A model generated the notes under the pieces. The model was not told the origin of the DNA. It did no database searches and saw only the letters and a list, made by a program, of their open reading frames with translations. The position numbers and the translations under genes are program-made. From Brachionus plicatilis (lineage: Eukaryota; Rotifera; Eurotatoria; Ploima; Brachionidae), in the NCBI GenBank assembly GCA_010279815.1, contig QEOQ01000508.1, forward strand, positions 5,083,409 through 5,104,115: a stretch of DNA of 20,707 nt, read 5' to 3'. Numbering within the stretch: the first letter of the stretch is position 1; every line of letters begins with the position of its first letter. Positions 17,612-20,707 of the stretch are shown here, one piece after another.

Positions 17612-18135
17612 CTAATGAGCTATAGCAGTCGCTTCAAATCGTTTCGCCATCCAAACATCAAGATTTGCTTTGAAACTGTTTATATTCCTTGAGTTGATAA
17701 TTTCTTCCTGTAGTTTATTCCAATCATTGACAACCCTGTTAATAAAAAAGTTAAATCTAGAAAGACAACTCCTAACTAGCTCTCGTGTAAGGTTCTGTCT
17801 GTGTCTTCTCAACTCATATCTTCTATTATCCATCTTGGTGTTTAAACTATAATTGATCTCGTTGGTAAAATTCACAATTTCTATACCTTTTACTATCTTA
17901 AACATTTGAATCAAATCGCCGCGTTCTCTTCTTGTTTTCAAGTCGGTTAATTTTAACTTTGATAGTCGTTCCGAGTATTCTAAATGACGCAGTTCATGAA
18001 CTAATTTTGACGCTCTTCTTTGTACTTATTCCAGCGCATTCACATCTTTTTCAAAATAAGGACACCAAGAGCTAATCGCGTATTCTAAGTGCGGTCTGAC
18101 AAGTGAACAGTATAGTAACCTAATCAACTCGAGCG
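17612..18135 (-). pseudogene. Non-LTR reverse transcriptase, C-terminal region
   Basis: Read from 18135 down, the frame gives LLYCSLVRPHLEYAISSWCP and then, after one in-frame stop, VQRRASKLVHELRHLEYSER. It then reads LKTRRERGDLIQMFKIVKGI, and finishes VVNDWNKLQEEIINSRNINS, FKANLDVW. The LVRPHLEYA, VQRRATKL, RRxRGDLI and W-N-x-L-P/Q blocks are the conserved region after the RT thumb in CR1/jockey-like elements. The last 109 residues (17941-17612) are uninterrupted, including the natural stop. Upstream of about 18135 the frame is degraded, up to the mariner relic. This is a fossil, not a host gene. Confidence 0.85.
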
Positions 18136-18204
18136 TAAAACTCAAAAAGTCGATTTGAAACTGTTAATAAATCTAGTTTATTGAAGGCCTCATGGTGTTT
18201 AATA

Positions 18205-18535
18205 CAGTGTATCTAGAAAATTAAGAACATTTATTTTTTTTATGCAGGGTTTGTTTCTGGGAAGCCGTGCGGCTAAATAAAAAAACAAAATTAATTTATT
18301 TTGTTTGAATTTTATTCAGAAAAAAATTTTTAATCGCAAAAAAAGAGAGGTTTATTTTTTATCAATAAAAAAATGTCTACAGAATTTATAACATAATATT
18401 TTTTAACATTTAAAATGGTCGCCCTTAGCTTTAATACACTCAGCGACACGTTTTGGCATAGATTCAATCATGTTCTAGACTATTTCACTTGGAACTTTCA
18501 ACCATTCATCAAAAAGAACACTTTTTAATTTAAAA
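18205..18535 (-). mobile_element. Tc1/mariner-type relic: one end and transposase C-terminus
   Basis: A terminal repeat starts CAGTGTATCTAGAAAATTAA at 18205, preceded by the TA (18203-18204) that Tc1/mariner elements target. Internally, minus-strand 18525-18403 encodes DEWLKVPSEIV, a stop, then NMIESMPKRVAECIKAKGDH and FKC with a stop. This is the C-terminal end of Tc1-like DDE transposases, which typically reads x-M-P-x-R-x-x-x-x-I-x-A-x-G-G-H-T-x-Y. The catalytic D-D-E region and the opposite terminal repeat are missing, so the copy is truncated. It lies between the thumb and C-terminal parts of the retrotransposon, hence it arrived later or marks a rearrangement. Confidence 0.75.
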
Positions 18536-18559
18536 TAATTTTTTTATATCTATTTTTTA

Positions 18560-18945
18560 TCATTAAAAAATAATTGCTCACATATCTAAAATTACTGGCC
18601 TCATATTTTTTTAAATTGCTATCATTAATTTAAAGGTTAAGATTGACTTTAACTCTTTTTTTTCTCAAAGATCATGTAAGATAACTTTTCAATAAAAATT
18701 TTCATTTTTCATTTTAAAAGCCATTTTTCAACTTCTTTTAGATATTTATTAATCACTCTTTCAAGATTTCCTATCTTTTTAAAAGTAAAAAATGTTTCCA
18801 AATCGTCTGCAAAAAGAAGAAAGTATTGGCACTTTGTTTTATTTTCTATTTGGTATGTCATTTATGAAAATGCTAAAAAGAAGTCGACTAATTACTGACC
18901 CTTGTGGTATTCCTGTTTTAATAGGGTAATTATTACTTAGATGAG
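18560..18945 (-). pseudogene. Non-LTR reverse transcriptase, palm motifs B and C and thumb
   Basis: From 18945 down, the frame reads NYPIKTGIPQGSVISRLLFS and IFINDIPN, then a stop. GIPQGSVIS is RT motif B. A neighbouring frame then gives FLLFADDLETFFTF, with the catalytic FADD box (motif C), followed by IGNLERVINKYLKEVEKWLL, typical of the thumb in CR1/jockey-like elements. After another stop the coding trace fades (SYMIFEKK; INDSNLKKYEASNFRYVS). At least two stops and one frameshift are present. The first codons join the upstream RT part exactly once the inserted element and one copy of its 8-bp target duplication are removed. Confidence 0.8.
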
Positions 18946-18953
18946 CATTTATA

Positions 18954-19642
18954 GGGTCTCCCTCAATATGTGACCAAGTTCACTTCGCTCATTAGGGGAC
19001 CATCACTGGTCACATACATATGACCAGCAAATTATGTGACCATGATTTTAAAAAAACATAAAAATTAATAATTTTGTTACCAATTTTAAAAAATATGCGA
19101 CCAATTATATTTTAACAATAAAAAATCAATATAAAAAATTATTTTGAATTTTTATTCCTAAAAAAATATTCGAATTTACTTAATAGTCATTTGTTTGTAA
19201 CAATAATAATACTAAAATGATAAAATAAAATAACCTACTTGTGTTTTCTGCTTATCACCACATAAATCGCACAGGATTAGATTTTTTTTCCACTTAAATA
19301 TTTCTTAACTAATTCCGTAGTGGATTTTAAGCATTTGAGTGAAACGTTTGTCACTTTTTTAAAAATTTAATTTTTTTCTTTTGGTGTAGCGATATGTAAG
19401 TCATCAAACTTGTCTTGCATAAAAGAAACACCACAATCTGATTAAATCAATTTAGCTTTATGGTGGATAATTTGACTTAAGAAAAATTTTAAAAATTAGT
19501 GTCCACAATTTTTATTTTGGTGACCATGGTCTTATATTTTATTAACAAAATCATGGTCACATAATGCACTGGTCATATGTATGTGACCAGTGATTGTCCC
19601 CTAATGAGCGAAGTGAGCTTTGTCACATATTGAGGGAGACCC
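18954..19642. mobile_element. 689-bp non-autonomous DNA transposon with 96-bp terminal inverted repeats
   Basis: The ends are GGGTCTCCCTCAATATGTGA at 18954 and its reverse complement at 19642. The inverted repeats extend about 96 bp (18954-19049 and 19547-19642) with six mismatches. CATTTATA flanks the element on both sides (18946-18953 and 19643-19650), a perfect 8-bp target duplication. Removing the element and one duplicate restores the reading frame of the host reverse transcriptase fragment, so the boundaries are firm. GTGACC/GGTCAC motifs recur inside both arms and just internal to the right arm, as expected of transposase-binding sites. The 8-bp duplication and G-rich ends fit Merlin, MULE or hAT groups; the superfamily is unresolved. 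The interior has no intact transposase, only a short decayed minus frame starting MQDKFDDLHIATPKEK. Confidence 0.9.
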
Positions 19643-19650
19643 CATTTATA

Positions 19651-20045
19651 TTTACTTTAAAAGATCTTAAATGCAGAAACGATCTTATCCAATAAATAAG
19701 ATTCGTAGGTAGATTAGTTCTTATTAGCTTGTAAATATGTCCATTATGCCAAACTCTATCAAAAGCTTTAGAAATGTCAAAATAGAGACAACACACTTTT
19801 TTCTTTCTATTAAAGGATGTCACAACTTTCTGAATAAGAAAGAAGAGATTATCGGCAGTAGGTCTATGTTTTCTAAATTCTGATTGTTCATGAATAAGTA
19901 GACTATTGTTCACAAGGAAATTATATATTCTAGTGAAGATGATACGGTCAAGTAACTTTCCAAGGCAAATTGTCATACCAATTGGACTAAAGTTGTTAGG
20001 GTCATGAGTCATATCATAAGATAAGATCAAGATATATCGAATAGG
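19651..20045 (-). pseudogene. Non-LTR reverse transcriptase, fingers and palm motif A
   Basis: The frame, read from about 20025, contains DPNNFSPIGMTICLGKLLDR, then FLVNNSLLIHEQSEFRKHRP and LYFDISKAFDRVWHNGHIYK. The P-N-N-x-x-P-I block, the Q-x-x-F-R-K block and motif A (F-D-x-x-K-A-F-D-x-V) are diagnostic of reverse transcriptases, and this combination is typical of CR1/jockey-like non-LTR elements. The catalytic Asp of motif A is present. Upstream residues do not continue the RT pattern, so the element is truncated near here. At the other end the frame runs straight into the 689-bp insertion. The open Met at 20048 is accidental. Confidence 0.85.
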
Positions 20046-20057
20046 CATATGATTATC

Positions 20058-20180
20058 GCTTCAGTAAAAATAATAGAATTAATCAGTAAATGTAATATTT
20101 TATTCAGTAAAAATGATTATCTCATCAGAAAATTATTTTTCAGCAAAATTGTTTATTTGTCAGCAAAATTATTTTTTAGC
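20058..20180 (+). repeat. Degenerate tandem TCAGTAAAA motif array
   Basis: Six copies of a 17-22 bp unit beginning TCAGTAAA, TCAGAAAA or TCAGCAAA run through here, the later copies changing T to C at one position. The inverse motif TTTACTGA recurs at 20400-20680. The opposed orientation suggests the two sides of an inverted-repeat element around 20190-20397. Exact ends and a target duplication were not found. Confidence 0.5.
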
Positions 20181-20189
20181 TAATTATAA

Positions 20190-20397
20190 TAACAATACGA
20201 CATCATCTGAGCAGCGCATAAGTTATTATCGTAGCGATGATACTGACTTTGAAGCTGAAGAAATCGAGGCCCCTGTTTAAAAGAAAACGCGTTGTGTTGG
20301 AAAAATATACGACCCTCAAGGCACTTTTGAAACGGAGTCCGAAGCGCGTGGGCCTGGGCGCCAGAAAAATTCTAAAAGAGCACTCATCAAACAGTAA
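20190..20397 (+). pseudogene. Coding fragment with acidic-basic pattern, possibly related to the FLYWCH-like ORF
   Basis: A plus-strand frame reads SSEQRISYYRSDDTDFEAEE then IEAPV, one stop, and KKTRCVGKIYDPQGTFETES followed by EARGPGRQKNSKRALIKQ and a stop. The stretch is clearly richer in G and C than its flanks, which marks former coding sequence. Its layout (acidic head, KKxTR patch, I-Y-x-x-x-T-F-x-x-x-x-E-A) resembles the start of the ORF at 13419 (KKRTRKNWIYERTFDDQEAS). No zinc-finger part follows. The relationship is a by-eye similarity and needs testing. It lies between opposed repeat motifs, consistent with a mobile element remnant. Confidence 0.4.
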
Positions 20398-20415
20398 TTT
20401 TACTGTCAGTTAGCT

Positions 20416-20670
20416 AAAATTCAATAAATTTCATGAATAAATAAATATTTTTGCTATTTCTTTTTAATTAATTTACTGAATTGGATTTATTGATTTAATA
20501 ATATTATATTGACTGAACATTTAATTATTTTTTTGAAATTGTTACTATTATTTTGTATAATTTTACTAAATAAATTTTACTGCAGATTAAAATACTTTTG
20601 CTAAGAAAATTCAATAAATTTACTGAATTAATAAATATTTTTGCTATTTCTTTTTAATTAATTTACTGAA
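20416..20670 (+). repeat. 65-bp direct repeat pair, 190 bp apart
   Basis: Positions 20416-20480 and 20606-20670 are two copies of a 65-bp sequence starting AAAATTCAATAAATTT and ending TTAATTAATTTACTGAA, differing at about three positions. The spacing and near-identity point to a recent tandem or segmental duplication, possibly subterminal repeats of a mobile element that runs toward the right edge. Confidence 0.8.
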
Positions 20671-20707
20671 GTATAAAGTGGTGATTTGATAACAGTATTT
20701 TACGAAA

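Larger units (their letters stand above)
17558..20045 (-). mobile_element. Broken non-LTR retrotransposon with two nested DNA-transposon insertions
   Basis: Reverse-transcriptase pieces appear in correct order on the minus strand. They are fingers and palm motif A (about 20025-19651), palm motifs B and C plus thumb (18945-about 18560), and the C-terminal region (about 18135-17612), then a short 3' tail. They are separated by the 689-bp inverted-repeat element and by a Tc1/mariner relic. Motifs suggest the CR1/jockey group rather than LTR elements, since no protease, integrase or LTR is seen. The endonuclease and ORF1 are absent, so the copy is 5'-truncated or replaced near 20045. Stops and frameshifts make it inactive. 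Confidence 0.8.

Noticed and set aside
17670..17852. 60-codon plus-strand ORF
   Set aside because: Antisense shadow of the retrotransposon C-terminal frame.

Overview
The window is very AT-rich nuclear DNA of an invertebrate animal. Gene exons are separated by many tiny spliceosomal introns (44-88 bp, GT..AG), and the proteins are metazoan: glucosidase II beta, MTG1, a DNAJC21-type J protein, a GTSF1-type piRNA-pathway zinc finger and mitoribosomal protein MRPS27. AT content, intron size, a FLYWCH-like/AT-hook ORF, a possible ISXO2/Merlin-like relic and possible trans-splice acceptors beside start codons would suit a small animal such as a monogonont rotifer. That placement is inference.

Layout. 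Positions 1-5118 hold three head-to-tail genes on the minus strand: PRKCSH-like (5118-3607), MTG1 (3220-1230) and the first exon of a DNAJC21-like gene (1129-1033, continuing beyond the left edge). A small secreted-protein gene on the plus strand (2097-2504) sits inside MTG1 intron 4. Positions 5119-10584 contain no gene I can support. They hold a dispersed repeat copy, a 47-bp perfect palindrome and a 490-bp GC-richer CTCCG minisatellite with hAT-like ends. A GTSF1 homologue (11054-10585, minus) and MRPS27 (11511-16287, plus, ten exons) are divergently arranged around a 456-bp spacer. MRPS27 intron 5 carries a degenerate DNA transposon with FLYWCH-like and AT-hook ORFs; intron 7 carries the second dispersed repeat copy and a 180-bp foldback element. 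An unrecognised Ser/Thr-rich gene (16430-17062) follows MRPS27 at operon-like distance.

Positions 17558-20707 are a nest of mobile elements. A broken non-LTR retrotransposon (minus strand) is interrupted by a Tc1/mariner relic and by a 689-bp element with 96-bp terminal inverted repeats and a perfect 8-bp target duplication. Further right is a repeat-rich patch holding a fragment that may be related to the FLYWCH-like ORF.

Functionally the genes are housekeeping: ER glycoprotein quality control, mitoribosome assembly and structure, cytosolic ribosome biogenesis. GTSF1 points to an active piRNA pathway, in keeping with the transposon load. I found no tRNA, rRNA or CRISPR. Splice sites were assigned by reading; all coding exons of the four complete multi-exon genes join in frame.
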